From contig CANKZJ010000008.1 of assembly GCA_947488605.1 (NCBI GenBank), forward strand, positions 59,980 to 123,979: 64,000 nt of DNA, read 5' to 3'. The notes below the pieces were generated by a model, which worked only from the letters and a program-made list of their open reading frames with translations, had not been told where the DNA came from and ran no database searches. This document shows, piece by piece, positions 36,760 to 46,287 of this stretch. The first letter of the stretch is position 1; each line of letters begins with the position of its first letter. The position numbers were made by a program, and so were the translations under genes. The stretch is from an uncultured Paracoccaceae bacterium (GTDB lineage Bacteria; Pseudomonadota; Alphaproteobacteria; Rhodobacterales; Rhodobacteraceae).

Positions 36760-37188
36760 ATGACCAACGACACCGAAGACCTCCAAGACACATACCCCGG
36801 CGCGGGCACCTTCAAGTTCGGCGATAGCGCCCAACTCTGCCAGCACCTCATCGCCCTTGTCCGCCAAGGCAAGAAGACCGCGACCTGCGCAGCACTCTCT
36901 GACTTCGAAGGCGAGCCTGAGGCGATGCCGGTCGTGGGCCGTTGCGATATCGCGGCGAATTGGGATGGCACACCCGCGCTTGTCATCCGCACCACAGGCG
37001 TCCAAGAAATCCGCTATTGCGACGTCACCGAAGAGATGGCGCTGGCCGAGGGCGAAGACGACACGCTGCTGGCATGGCGCAAGAACCACAAAGCCTATTT
37101 CAAACGGGGCGGTGCTTTCGACCCCGAAATGATGCTGGTCTTTGAACACTTCGAGCTCGTCGAGGACTTGGCAGGTCGCGAACTGTGA
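36760..37188 (+). CDS. ASCH-domain protein
   Basis: A 142-residue PUA-like fold protein. The ASCH hallmarks are present: TFKFGDSAQLCQHLIALVRQGKKT-type start, KKTATCAAL near residue 45 and the strand ALVIRTTGVQEIRYCDV. ASCH domains bind RNA or act as small amidohydrolases (YqfB type), so the role could be RNA binding or nucleoside repair. It is in the pheS-pheT gap and overlaps the next small gene by four bases. Confidence 0.87.
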   Translation: MTNDTEDLQDTYPGAGTFKFGDSAQLCQHLIALVRQGKKTATCAALSDFEGEPEAMPVVGRCDIAANWDGTPALVIRTTGVQEIRYCDVTEEMALAEGEDDTLLAWRKNHKAYFKRGGAFDPEMMLVFEHFELVEDLAGREL

Positions 37189-37391
37189 GCCGTATGCGCG
37201 TCTATATTGCCGTTCTGATCATTGCGATCATTGGCGCACATATCGCGATGTGGACGTCTGATATGCCGCGCGATCTAGCGCTCAGGCTGACGCTGATCAA
37301 TGCAGCCGGGTGGGCCGTGATCCTGTTGCCAGCTGGGGCCGTGTCAAAATGGGCGGCAGCGCATCAAAAGAATGCAGATCACACAAGATAA
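37185..37391 (+). CDS. Small two-helix membrane protein coupled to the ASCH gene
   Basis: A 68-residue protein with a GTG start overlapping the upstream stop. It has two hydrophobic segments (VYIAVLIIAIIGAHIAMW and LTLINAAGWAVILLPAGAV), so it is probably an inner-membrane hairpin. No motif is recognised. Coupling to the ASCH gene is the only clue. Confidence 0.65.
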   Translation: MSRMRVYIAVLIIAIIGAHIAMWTSDMPRDLALRLTLINAAGWAVILLPAGAVSKWAAAHQKNADHTR

Positions 37392-37400
37392 GCGCACAGC

Positions 37401-37643
37401 TTAGCGCAAGACACGTTCGTCGCTCTTGAAGTTGATGACCTTATCTTTATCACCAGACGTGTGATAGGCACAGTCGATCCGCACGGGCATAAGGCCCTTC
37501 AGGTTCTCGCTTTCACAGATAGCGCCAAGTGAGAAGAGCTGAGAAAACGTCGCATTTTCGCCAAAGGCTTTGTAGTTCGCAGACACAAGTGTCGCGGACG
37601 CAATCAAAACAACACTCAAGATCAGATATCGAAAACCTGCCAT
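37401..37643 (-). CDS. Small exported or membrane-anchored hypothetical protein
   Basis: About 80 residues starting MAGFRYLILSVVLIASATLV, a signal peptide or single anchor. The remaining 55 residues hold two cysteines (GAICESEN, IDCAYHT) and a charged tail. It lies convergent to the membrane hairpin gene, inside the pheS-pheT gap. Function unknown. Confidence 0.6.
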   Translation of the reverse strand: MAGFRYLILSVVLIASATLVSANYKAFGENATFSQLFSLGAICESENLKGLMPVRIDCAYHTSGDKDKVINFKSDERVLR

Positions 37644-37835
37644 AACCAACAACCTACTCGCACAAATGCGCTTATAAAGCCATTATGTTTTAAATTCGAC
37701 CCAAATAAGCTGATTTTTCCTTAAAAAGCACGTAAGGTTAATGTCTTGGCGGGTGATGAGTGCGCTCCCCTCTTTCCCCTTTCCGCGTTATCCGGTAAGC
37801 CGACCGCAGCTTGACGAAACCGCAGGACCGGGCCC

Positions 37836-40232
37836 ATGAAATTCACGCTCTCTTGGTTGAAACATCACCTCGAAACCGACGCATCTGTTGATGACATCGC
37901 CTATGCGCTCACCGACCTTGGGTTGGAAGTCGAAGGGATCGAAAACCCGGCCGAGCGTTTGACCGATTTCACAATCGGCAAGGTGCTCACGGCAGAAAAA
38001 CATCCCGACGCGGATAAGCTCAAAGTCTGCCAGGTCGAGACCGCAGATGGCCCCACTCAGATCATTTGTGGCGCACCCAATGCGCGTGCGGGCATCACCG
38101 TGGTGATCGCCAGCCCCGGCACCTATGTCCCCGGTATTGATACCACGATTGGCGTCGGCAAAATCCGCGGGATTGAAAGCTACGGCATGATGTGTTCCGA
38201 GCGTGAGATGGAGCTGTCAGAAGAGCATGACGGGATCATCGAATTGCCTTCCGGCGAAGTTGGTCAGCGTTTCACCGATTGGCTTGCCGAAAATGCACCC
38301 GATAAAGTCGATCCCGTGATCGAAATTGCGATCACGCCGAACCGCCCCGACGCACTCGGCGTGCGCGGTGTGGCCCGTGATTTGGCGGCACGCGGTATTG
38401 GGACGCTGCGATCGTTGATGGTCGGTCCGGTTCCCGCTGCATTCAAGTCAGATTTAAGCGTCTCGATTGACCAAGACACACTGGATGGCTGTCCGGTCTT
38501 TTGCGGTCGCCTGATCAAAGGTGTCAAGAACGGCCCCAGCCCGGAATGGCTGCAAACGCAGCTGCGCGCCATTGGTCTGCGCCCGATCAGTTTCCTCGTC
38601 GATGTCACGAACTGGTTCACCTACGACCTGAACCGTCCGCTGCACGTCTTTGACGCCGATAAAGTGAACGGCAACCTGCGTGTGCACCGCGCCGCTGGTG
38701 GTGAGACGCTGACCGCACTGGATGACAAAGAGTACACGCTGCAAGCTGGTCAAATGGTGATCTCTGATGACAGCGGCCCTGAAAGTATCGCTGGCGTGAT
38801 GGGTGGTGCCGACACAGGCTGCACCGAAGAAACTGTGAACGTGTTTGTGGAAAGCGCCTATTGGGACCCGATCCAGATCGCGTACACCGGACGTGCGCTC
38901 AAAATTAACTCTGATGCGCGCTACCGGTTCGAGCGTGGCGTGGACCCCGCATTCACACCCGAAGGGTTGGAGCATGCGGTGCGGATGATTGTTGATCATG
39001 CAGGCGGTGAAGCGTCCGATGTTATTCAGGCAGGCACCGTTCCGGACACATCGCGCGCCTACAAACTGGATGCCAAACGAGTGATTTCGCTGGTCGGTAT
39101 GGATATTCCAGAAGCGACCCAGCGCGCCACGCTGACAGACCTTGGTTTTCAAATGGATGGCAACATGGCGCATGTGCCGTCTTGGCGCCCTGACGTGCAG
39201 GGCGAGGCTGATTTGGTCGAAGAGGTTGCACGCATAGCGTCTTTGACAAAGCTGGAAGGCAAACCTTTGCCGCGCATTGATGCCGGCGTGCCTAAACCCA
39301 TTTTGACCCCCAGCCAAACACGCCAGCAAGCGGCCCGGCGGACAGCGGCGGCGCTAGGTTACAACGAATGTGTGACCTACAGCTTCATTGATGCTGAGGC
39401 GGCCAAGCTCTTTGGCGGCGGTGATGATGCCACGATGCTTGAAAACCCGATCAGTTCGGAAATGTCGCATATGCGCCCGAACCTGCTTGGTGGGTTGTTG
39501 CGGGCTGCGGCACGTAATCAGGCGCGCGGTTTCACGGATATGGGCCTCTTTGAGGTTGGTGCGGGTTTCCACGGTGGTGAGCCCGGTGAACAGCATATGC
39601 TGGTGTCGGGTGTCTTGATCGGACGGACCGGGCCAAAGGACGTGCACGGCACATCGCGCCCGGTTGATCTTTATGATGCCAAGGCAGATGCCGAGGCGGT
39701 TCTGGCTGCAATCGGTGCGCCCGCGAAGGTGCAAATCCTGCGCGGTGCGTCTGATTGGTGGCATCCGGGACGTCATGGCAAGATCTGTCTCGGGCCCAAA
39801 AAGGTCTTAGGTATTTTCGGCGAACTGCACCCCAAAGTACTGCGCGACATGGATATCAAAGGACCCGCCGTGGCCTTCACGATTTGGCCCGACGAAGTGC
39901 CGATGCCAAAGAAAAAGACGAACACGCGTGCAGCCCTTGCGGCGACAGATTTGCAAGCGGTTGATCGTGACTTTGCCTTTGTTGTCGATGCCGAGGTCGA
40001 GGCGCTGACGCTGGTCAATGCCGCCGCTGGTGCGGACAAGGCGTTGATCGCGGACGTGCGCGTCTTTGATGAATTTATCGGTGGCAGCTTGGGCGAAGGT
40101 AAAAAATCCCTCGCCGTGACTGTGCGTTTGCAGCCGACCGCCGCGACACTCAAAGACGCTGATATCGAAGCGGTCAGTGCCAAGATTATCGAGAAGGTAA
40201 CGAAAGCCACCGGGGGCGTGTTACGCGGATGA
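37836..40232 (+). CDS. pheT: Phenylalanine-tRNA ligase beta subunit
   Basis: A 798-residue subunit with the full domain order: a tRNA-binding EMAP-like domain (residues about 38-150, ICGAPNARAG), B3/B4 editing domain, B5 and a C-terminal ferredoxin-fold anticodon-binding domain. It recognises tRNA-Phe and edits mischarged tyrosine. Its stop overlaps a GNAT gene by four bases. The separation from pheS by four small genes is unusual relative to most bacteria. Confidence 0.96.
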   Translation: MKFTLSWLKHHLETDASVDDIAYALTDLGLEVEGIENPAERLTDFTIGKVLTAEKHPDADKLKVCQVETADGPTQIICGAPNARAGITVVIASPGTYVPGIDTTIGVGKIRGIESYGMMCSEREMELSEEHDGIIELPSGEVGQRFTDWLAENAPDKVDPVIEIAITPNRPDALGVRGVARDLAARGIGTLRSLMVGPVPAAFKSDLSVSIDQDTLDGCPVFCGRLIKGVKNGPSPEWLQTQLRAIGLRPISFLVDVTNWFTYDLNRPLHVFDADKVNGNLRVHRAAGGETLTALDDKEYTLQAGQMVISDDSGPESIAGVMGGADTGCTEETVNVFVESAYWDPIQIAYTGRALKINSDARYRFERGVDPAFTPEGLEHAVRMIVDHAGGEASDVIQAGTVPDTSRAYKLDAKRVISLVGMDIPEATQRATLTDLGFQMDGNMAHVPSWRPDVQGEADLVEEVARIASLTKLEGKPLPRIDAGVPKPILTPSQTRQQAARRTAAALGYNECVTYSFIDAEAAKLFGGGDDATMLENPISSEMSHMRPNLLGGLLRAAARNQARGFTDMGLFEVGAGFHGGEPGEQHMLVSGVLIGRTGPKDVHGTSRPVDLYDAKADAEAVLAAIGAPAKVQILRGASDWWHPGRHGKICLGPKKVLGIFGELHPKVLRDMDIKGPAVAFTIWPDEVPMPKKKTNTRAALAATDLQAVDRDFAFVVDAEVEALTLVNAAAGADKALIADVRVFDEFIGGSLGEGKKSLAVTVRLQPTAATLKDADIEAVSAKIIEKVTKATGGVLRG

Positions 40233-40651
40233 TGCTGCGGCCTGCCACTTCGACAGATGTGGCTGGGCTGACAGATTGCCTGCGCGCCGCCTATGCGCCG
40301 TTTGAACAGCTTGGCTTGCCACCAGTAACCGAAGGCATCGCGGACGATATTCGCGACCACACAGTTTGGGTCGCCGAAGTCGCAGGCGAGGTCCGTGGTG
40401 GCATCGTTATCGTGTTGGGTGAAACGGCACATATCGCAAACTTGGCCGTCCATCCTGATGCTGGCGGGCACGGTATTGGCAAAGAACTGATCACCAAGGC
40501 AATCGCAGTCGCCAGGGGCGCAGGCCACGACACCGTGCAACTTGCCACCCACGTTGATATGCATGAAACACAGGCGTTTTACCGCAAACTGGGTTGGACC
40601 GAGACTGGCCGTGAAGGCAAAAAAGTCTATTTTCAAATAGAAACGAAGTGA
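40229..40651 (+). CDS. GNAT-family N-acetyltransferase
   Basis: A 140-residue acetyl-CoA-dependent transferase. The acetyl-CoA loop is seen in LAVHPDAGGHGIGKELI (Q/RxxGxG/A type), followed by a conserved FYRKLGWTETGR near the end. The target is unknown. It is translationally coupled to pheT (ATGA overlap), as often seen for this small GNAT in Rhodobacterales. Confidence 0.88.
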   Translation: MMLRPATSTDVAGLTDCLRAAYAPFEQLGLPPVTEGIADDIRDHTVWVAEVAGEVRGGIVIVLGETAHIANLAVHPDAGGHGIGKELITKAIAVARGAGHDTVQLATHVDMHETQAFYRKLGWTETGREGKKVYFQIETK

Positions 40652-40664
40652 AGGAACCGCAACG

Positions 40665-41114
40665 ATGACCCTGAAAATCTACCTCTCTGGAGAGATTCAC
40701 ACCGATTGGCGCGATCAGATTACGGCAGGCGCCAAAGGGCTGGACGTGGCTTTTGATAGCCCCGTGACCCATCATGAAGCCTCGGACGATTGCGGCGTAG
40801 CGATCATGGGCGCAGAGCCGGATAAGTTCTGGCACGACAACAAAGGTGCAAAGCTGAACGCGATCCGCACACGGCACGGGATTGAAAACGCCGATATCGT
40901 CGTCGTGCGCTTTGGCGAGAAATACAAACAGTGGAACGCAGCGTTTGACGCAGGCTATGCTGCGGCTTTGGGTAAATCACTCATCGTGATGCACGGACCA
41001 GAGCACCAGCACCCGCTCAAAGAGGTGGACGCAGCGGCCCTTGCCGTCGTGCAAGAACCCCAGCAAGTGGTACAGATTTTGCAGTACGTGCTGAATGGGA
41101 CGTTACCTAGCTAA
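40665..41114 (+). CDS. ytoQ: YtoQ-family protein
   Basis: A 149-residue protein with the family's LKIYLSGEIHTDWRDQI start, SPVTHHEASDDCG and VVRFGEKYKQWNAAFDAGYA. The fold resembles nucleoside 2-deoxyribosyltransferases, but YtoQ activity is uncharacterised. It follows the GNAT gene closely with a GGAAC-type ribosome site. Confidence 0.88.
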   Translation: MTLKIYLSGEIHTDWRDQITAGAKGLDVAFDSPVTHHEASDDCGVAIMGAEPDKFWHDNKGAKLNAIRTRHGIENADIVVVRFGEKYKQWNAAFDAGYAAALGKSLIVMHGPEHQHPLKEVDAAALAVVQEPQQVVQILQYVLNGTLPS

Positions 41115-41215
41115 CGGGGTGATTTTTGGTGGAGATCTGCTTAGAGCCCACTTTGCCGGATGCTGCACGTCGCATGAATGTCTGATATGCTGCCATGATC
41201 TGACTGAGGGAGCCT

Positions 41216-41728
41216 TTGGATAATCAACACACAAACGCTGAGCACGCATATACGCGCGAGCAATGGAAAAGAGCAGTCAACTTGTCGGCTATTCTTGGGT
41301 GGCTGGTGATAGCCGCCCCTATTTCTGCCGGTACGAGCAACGCCGGGTTTCTCCAATTCTTCGGTTTAATGGTTTGGGTCGCGGCCATTGGACTACCAAT
41401 TGCATTTCTTGCCAGTTGGATCATATCGGCTCCGATACTCAAGAGACTTATGCGCAAGAATACATCGTGGTTTCAGGCTATTTTGTGGGGAGGGGTGATC
41501 ACGTTTTTCATAGCCCTCGCAAGCATTGCAATCGGGCGCTTGCGTGGTTTGGCTACCAAGCAACCCTCTCAGTTGGGTGGTGGCGACAAAGTTCGAGAGA
41601 TTGATGGCATCCTTACTTCATATGGTTGGCAGGTAGTTGCTCAAAATACTGCAATGTTCGTCGCGGCCGGAATTGTCATCGCCCTTATTGTTCGATTTGC
41701 AATCGGGCCGGGACGTCGGATTTCCTAG
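41216..41728 (+). CDS. Multi-pass membrane protein of unknown function
   Basis: A 170-residue protein with a TTG start, chosen because GAGGGAG lies just upstream. Four hydrophobic stretches (AILGWLVIAAPIS, FFGLMVWVAAIGLPIAFLASW, AILWGGVITFFIALASIAIG, FVAAGIVIALIVRFAIG) predict a four-helix inner-membrane protein. No domain is recognised. Base use is a little less GC-rich than neighbouring housekeeping genes. Confidence 0.65.
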   Translation: MDNQHTNAEHAYTREQWKRAVNLSAILGWLVIAAPISAGTSNAGFLQFFGLMVWVAAIGLPIAFLASWIISAPILKRLMRKNTSWFQAILWGGVITFFIALASIAIGRLRGLATKQPSQLGGGDKVREIDGILTSYGWQVVAQNTAMFVAAGIVIALIVRFAIGPGRRIS

Positions 41729-41812
41729 TCCGTTGCAGCCATTGGCGCAGCCGCAGCGAATGCACCCTTAGTCCGCGCAGCCGACAGTCAGCCGCGCGGA
41801 TTTAAGTTGCTA

Positions 41813-42508
41813 TCACGACGGATCGGGAATGCGTTTTGCCTTCTCAACAGCCGGTCGCGCGAAAAACCGCTCAACATAGGCGGGCACGTTTTTAAGATCG
41901 TGATAGCCGACCGCATCCTTCGTGCCGTAAAATTCAAGCGCATTCAGCCAAGGCGCAATCGCCATGTCCGCGATGGAATAGTCGCCCACGATCCAGTCTT
42001 TGCCGTCGAGTTCCTTGTCCAGAACGGCCAGTAAACGGATTGCTTCGTCGCGGTAGCGTGTGCGTGGGCGCGGGTCTTCGATGTCTTTGCCCGCGAATTT
42101 GAAAAAGAACCCCATTTGGCCCAACATCGGGCCAAGACCACCCATCTGGAACATCAGCCATTGGGTGATCTTTGCCTTCTCTGCGGCGTTCTTTCCGATG
42201 AATTTCCCTGACTTTTCAGCAAGGTAAAGCAAAATTGCACCGCTCTCAAAAATCCCAATAGGGCCATCAGGTCCATTGGGATCAATGATCGCAGGAATTT
42301 TGTTGTTAGGATTTAGTGAAAGAAAAGCGTCACTTTTCACGTCGGCGTCGCTGAGCGTGACAAGATGCGGCTCGTAGGCCAATCCCATCTCTTCCAAAGC
42401 AATGGAAACCTTCACGCCGTTCGGTGTGGGATAGGAATAAAGTTGAATGACCGAAGGGTCCTTTGCGGGCCAGCGGGACGTGATCGGGAATGCGGATAGG
42501 TCAGCCAT
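41813..42508 (-). CDS. Glutathione S-transferase (YfcG/YghU-like)
   Basis: About 231 residues from MADLSAFPITSRWPAK; the frame is open 11 codons earlier. The N-terminal thioredoxin-fold part (IQLYSYPTPNGVKVSIALEE) and the conserved NPNNKIPAIID and GAILLYLAEK are typical of bacterial Nu-class/YfcG disulfide-bond oxidoreductase GSTs. The C-terminal helical domain contains WLMFQMGGLGPMLGQ, a YfcG signature. It is likely to reduce disulfides or peroxides with glutathione. Confidence 0.92.
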   Translation of the reverse strand: MADLSAFPITSRWPAKDPSVIQLYSYPTPNGVKVSIALEEMGLAYEPHLVTLSDADVKSDAFLSLNPNNKIPAIIDPNGPDGPIGIFESGAILLYLAEKSGKFIGKNAAEKAKITQWLMFQMGGLGPMLGQMGFFFKFAGKDIEDPRPRTRYRDEAIRLLAVLDKELDGKDWIVGDYSIADMAIAPWLNALEFYGTKDAVGYHDLKNVPAYVERFFARPAVEKAKRIPDPS

Positions 42509-42664
42509 TTGGCGATTTCCTTTGCGTAAATTTCTGTCCACTCAAGCTAAGGGGAAATTCGATAAATAAAACCCGTGCGACTGTGGACTGATAGCGGTAA
42601 CTATGTGCGCAGTTGCGCAGTGGGCAGTAGACCCGCGCGCCGAGCGAAATAAGTGGGGACACAC

Positions 42665-43099
42665 ATGCTTAACGAATTCAAAGATTTCATCGCCAAAGGC
42701 AATGTCATGGACATGGCCGTCGGTATCATCATCGGCGCGGCTTTTACCGCGATCGTCACGTCACTGGTTGGCGATCTGATCAACCCAATCATCGGCCTTG
42801 TGTCTGGTGGCGTTGATTTCACAAACCAATACGCTGTGCTGGCCGGTGACGTACCTGCGGGTGCATCGCTCGAAGCGGCGCGTGAAACAGGCGGGTCCAT
42901 CTTTGCCTATGGTGCATTCATCATGGCGATCATCAACTTCCTGATCATCGCGTTCGTGGTGTTCATGTTGGTCCGTCAGGTCACCAAGATCAAAGACGCC
43001 GCTACCAAAGCGGAAGAGGCAGCACCAGAAGAGCCAAAGGGCCCAACAGCAGAAGAGCTGCTGGCTGAGATCCGTGATGCGCTGAAGGCCAACGCCTAA
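42665..43099 (+). CDS. mscL: Large-conductance mechanosensitive channel
   Basis: A 144-residue inner-membrane channel. [20 protein letters not shown] and [14 protein letters not shown] form helix 1 and the gate, [15 protein letters not shown] is helix 2, and a charged cytoplasmic helix ends [12 protein letters not shown]. It opens under extreme turgor. The GTG four codons earlier is less likely than this ATG, which has GGGGA at the right distance. Confidence 0.96.
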   Translation: MLNEFKDFIAKGNVMDMAVGIIIGAAFTAIVTSLVGDLINPIIGLVSGGVDFTNQYAVLAGDVPAGASLEAARETGGSIFAYGAFIMAIINFLIIAFVVFMLVRQVTKIKDAATKAEEAAPEEPKGPTAEELLAEIRDALKANA

Positions 43100-43117
43100 T
43101 ACCGTCGACTGATTTTG

Positions 43118-43150
43118 AAGGGCGCGTTGGTGACAGCGGGCCCTTTTTTT
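43118..43150 (+). terminator. Terminator of mscL
   Basis: AAGGGC pairs with GCCCTT over a loop of about 16 bases, followed by seven Ts. The T-run touches the 3' end of the convergent hydrolase gene. Confidence 0.75.
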
Positions 43151-43958
43151 ATGTCTGACGCGCGAGGAAACCTGTGATGGCTTCGGTCACGAAATCGGGG
43201 TTTTCCAACGGCGATGTATGGCCTGCCTTTGGGACAGTGATCAACTCCGACCCTTTGATCGCATCGTGCATTAGCCGCGCTGTTGCTGGCGGTGTCGGAA
43301 TGTCATCTTCGCCAACCAGGATCAACGTGGCGGGTGGGTTTTCCAAGGCAGTTAACGCGCCTTGCACATCGTCACGATCAAACACCGCGCGTCCGAATTG
43401 CCGGATCGAGGTGCGATCCAAGCCACTGATGTAGGTCTTCATTGCGTCAAATTCTGCTTGTCGCGCAGGATCGGCACGGAAGGTTTGCCCGAACAAAAGT
43501 GGAAGCACCTTCCCCAAAAGTGGGCGAATGCCAATAAGACGCACAAAGAACAGCAGTTGGTTGTATTGCTTGAGCGACGCGGCGCTTTCCGCATTTGCGC
43601 CTGTGTCCATCAAGACCAGCGATTTGAATAGATCAGGGCGACGCAGCAGCAGTCGCATGCCCACGTACCCACCTGTCGACATGCCTGCAAAATGCACCGG
43701 CCCATCGCCAAGCGCGTCAATCAGCTGCTCGGCATCATCAACCAGATCATAGATGCCAAACGGATCTTGGCAGAGCCCGCTTTCGCCATGCCCGCGATGA
43801 TCAAAAGCAATGACGCGGTGGGTCTTGCTTAGCGCGTCGACTTGGGCTGCAAACATCTGATGACGCATCAGATAGCCGTGAGAGAAGACAATCGTTTCGG
43901 ACCCGGACCCGGCGACCGCGTAATTGATTGGCCGTCCGTTGATGTCGATTTTGGGCAT
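43149..43958 (-). CDS. Alpha/beta-hydrolase
   Basis: A 269-residue hydrolase. The oxyanion region FSHGYLMR, nucleophile elbow GMSTGGYVG (Ser near residue 96), the acid in LVGEDDIP and the catalytic His in PKAGHTSPLENP are all in the expected order. Similar enzymes include esterases, 3-oxoadipate enol-lactonases and C-C hydrolases; the substrate is not determinable. It stands alone. Confidence 0.88.
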   Translation of the reverse strand: MPKIDINGRPINYAVAGSGSETIVFSHGYLMRHQMFAAQVDALSKTHRVIAFDHRGHGESGLCQDPFGIYDLVDDAEQLIDALGDGPVHFAGMSTGGYVGMRLLLRRPDLFKSLVLMDTGANAESAASLKQYNQLLFFVRLIGIRPLLGKVLPLLFGQTFRADPARQAEFDAMKTYISGLDRTSIRQFGRAVFDRDDVQGALTALENPPATLILVGEDDIPTPPATARLMHDAIKGSELITVPKAGHTSPLENPDFVTEAITGFLARQT

Positions 43959-44108
43959 GGGGTGCTGGTTCCGTTGTTGGATAATGGAACGCTATAGGTT
44001 GGTATGGCGTGCGGCAAGGTTTGGCTTTGCGGGCCTCAGCCCTGATTAAGGAACGCGTTTTGGCGCAACTGTCGTGACTTTTTCGGTTCCTTTCGGCATG
44101 CTTGCGAC

Positions 44109-44360
44109 ATGAGCTTTTTAAGACCGCGATCTCTCGTTTTCATTGGCATAGCCTTGTATATTCTGGGACTTTCTTACGACGTGATTTTTGCAGGGATTCC
44201 GTATCAAGACCCTTCCGCAGAACTTGAAGCGAATTGGCATGCGCATAAAAGGATTGCCAACATTCCGATTGTCACTGGGATCGTGTTGTTCTTGGGTGGT
44301 TGTCTTTGGGCTGCTTTGGCCTGGATGGTACGGGCTGTTAAGCGGCAACGCTCATCTTAG
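44109..44360 (+). CDS. Small membrane protein
   Basis: An 83-residue protein with two hydrophobic segments (SLVFIGIALYILGLSYDVIFAG and IPIVTGIVLFLGGCLWAALAW) separated by a polar loop. No motif is recognised. It lies alone between the hydrolase and ald. Confidence 0.6.
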   Translation: MSFLRPRSLVFIGIALYILGLSYDVIFAGIPYQDPSAELEANWHAHKRIANIPIVTGIVLFLGGCLWAALAWMVRAVKRQRSS

Positions 44361-44427
44361 AGTTGCTACTGCAAACGGTAGCTTCAATGCGGCAAGATGC
44401 ACTCACCCTGCCGCATTGTGCGGTGTT

Positions 44428-45546
44428 CTACTCTTTCAGCGCAAGCGTTGGCGATAGCACATCAATTCCCAGCGCCTTGCCGACCGCATAGTATGTCAGC
44501 TTGCCCGCATGAACGTTCAGACCGTTCAGCAGATGTGGATCATCCTCGCAGGCCTGCCGCCAACCCTTGTCTGCCAATGACAGCATGAAGGGCATCGTGG
44601 CGTTGCCGAGCGCGATAGTGGACGTTCGCGCCACGGCGCCGGGCATGTTGGCCACGCAGTAATGCATGATCCCGTCCACGTCATAGATCGGGTCTTCGTG
44701 GGTTGTCGCCTTGGAGGTTTCAAAGCAGCCGCCTTGATCGATGGCAACGTCCACGAGGGCTGCACCCGGTTTCAGTTCCGACAGTTGCGCGCGCGAGATT
44801 AGCTTGGGGGCCGCGGCACCCGGGATCAGGACCGCGCCGATGATCATGTCTGCTTCGCGTGCCAGCTCTATCGTGTTGCCCGCACTGGCGTAGCTATTTT
44901 TGAACTGCCCGCCGAAGGTGTCATCAAGATAGCGCAGGCGCGGCAATGACCGATCAAGCACGGTGACATCCGCGCCCATGCCAGCGGCGATGCGCGCGGC
45001 ATGTGTGCCCACAACGCCGCCGCCAATGACGACAACGCGCGCCGGTCCGACACCGGGCACACCACCCATAAGAACGCCGCGACCACCGTTGGCCTTTTGC
45101 AGGGTCCATGCACCGACTTGAGGGGCGAGACGGCCTGCGACCTCGGACATTGGCGCCAGCAAAGGTAGACCGCCACGATCATCGGTCACGGTCTCGTATG
45201 CGATGCATGTCGCACCTGAAGCCATCAGGTCTTTGGTCTGGTCGGGATCGGGGGCGAGGTGGAGGTAGGTGAACAAAATCTGGCCTTCGCGCAGCATTTT
45301 GCGCTCAACAGGCTGTGGTTCTTTCACTTTTACGATCATTTCGGCAATTGCGAACACTTCTGCCGCTGTGCCAACAATAACCGCCCCGGCGTTTGTGTAA
45401 TCTGTATCTGTGAAACCCGCACCATTGCCCGCGCCCGTTTGGACGGTAACTTTGTGGCCGTGATTGACGGCTTCGCGCGCGGCGTTTGGTGTTAGGCCGA
45501 CGCGAAATTCCTGTGGTTTGATCTCTGTTGGGCATCCGATATGCAT
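44428..45546 (-). CDS. ald: Alanine dehydrogenase
   Basis: A 372-residue NAD-dependent enzyme interconverting L-alanine and pyruvate plus ammonia. [17 protein letters not shown] is the family N-terminus, KVKEPQ near residue 74 carries the catalytic Lys, and [20 protein letters not shown] is the NAD-binding motif. A divergent Lrp-type regulator gene starts 138 bases away, which fits the common ald-aldR arrangement in which alanine induces ald. Confidence 0.95.
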   Translation of the reverse strand: MHIGCPTEIKPQEFRVGLTPNAAREAVNHGHKVTVQTGAGNGAGFTDTDYTNAGAVIVGTAAEVFAIAEMIVKVKEPQPVERKMLREGQILFTYLHLAPDPDQTKDLMASGATCIAYETVTDDRGGLPLLAPMSEVAGRLAPQVGAWTLQKANGGRGVLMGGVPGVGPARVVVIGGGVVGTHAARIAAGMGADVTVLDRSLPRLRYLDDTFGGQFKNSYASAGNTIELAREADMIIGAVLIPGAAAPKLISRAQLSELKPGAALVDVAIDQGGCFETSKATTHEDPIYDVDGIMHYCVANMPGAVARTSTIALGNATMPFMLSLADKGWRQACEDDPHLLNGLNVHAGKLTYYAVGKALGIDVLSPTLALKE

Positions 45547-45683
45547 GACCCGTTCCTCCCTATTTATGGGCCGATTATCTGCGCGGCCCGATGCAATTTC
45601 ATCGGGCTTCTTCTTTGATGTTTGCGGTAACTGTGGTAGAAACGTGTGTTGCAGTACCCAATATTCGAAGGATCGTGCGAAAA

Positions 45684-46145
45684 ATGGAACTAGACAGTAT
45701 CGATCGCCGAATCCTTGAGGTCTTGCAGAAGAAAGGCCGCATGTCGAATGCAGAGCTTTCGGACCTAGCGAACTTGTCGGCCTCTGCCTGTCACAGACGG
45801 GTGCAGCGGTTGGAAAAGGATGGGTTTATTCGCGACTACGTGGCCTTGCTGGACCCGCGCAAGGTCGGGCGTCCGACCACCGTTTTTGTCGAGATCACCT
45901 TGAGCGGTCAGGCAGATGAGGTGCTGGATGCTTTTGAAAAAGCCGTGGCGCGAGTGCCAGATGTGCTTGAATGTCATTTGATGGCTGGCACGGCCGATTA
46001 CCTGCTAAAGGTTGTCGCAGGCGATACCGAGGATTTTGCACGCATTCACCGCCGTTTTCTTGCGACACTTCCTGGGGTTGCGCAAATGCAGTCGTCATTT
46101 GCATTGCGTACTGTCAGGCAAACCACCGCGCTTCCGGTGAGATAG
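45684..46145 (+). CDS. Lrp/AsnC-family regulator, probably of ald
   Basis: A 153-residue regulator from MELDSIDRRILEVLQKK, preceded by a GAAGGA site; the longer frame upstream lacks family similarity. The N-terminal helix-turn-helix (NAELSDLANLSASACHRRVQ) binds DNA, and the C-terminal RAM domain (HLMAGTADYLLKVVAGDTEDF) binds an amino acid. Divergence from ald suggests it is the alanine-responsive activator AldR. Its own site should lie in 45547-45683, but I could not pick out a clear palindrome. Confidence 0.92.
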   Translation: MELDSIDRRILEVLQKKGRMSNAELSDLANLSASACHRRVQRLEKDGFIRDYVALLDPRKVGRPTTVFVEITLSGQADEVLDAFEKAVARVPDVLECHLMAGTADYLLKVVAGDTEDFARIHRRFLATLPGVAQMQSSFALRTVRQTTALPVR

Positions 46146-46287
46146 CGGCGATGTTTCGCTTACCTCTGAACAATCTTCGTTCAATTTCCAAATTGTAGCC
46201 ATCTTTTTGCGTATACAGTCAGGGAAGCGTGGACAGATTGTGTCTTATGATAAAGTCTGATCGCGGCGAGTCAGGAGATTGTGAGAA

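Noticed and set aside
38454..39329. A 291-codon minus-strand frame
   Set aside because: Antisense to pheT, with many Cys/His residues and no start signal.
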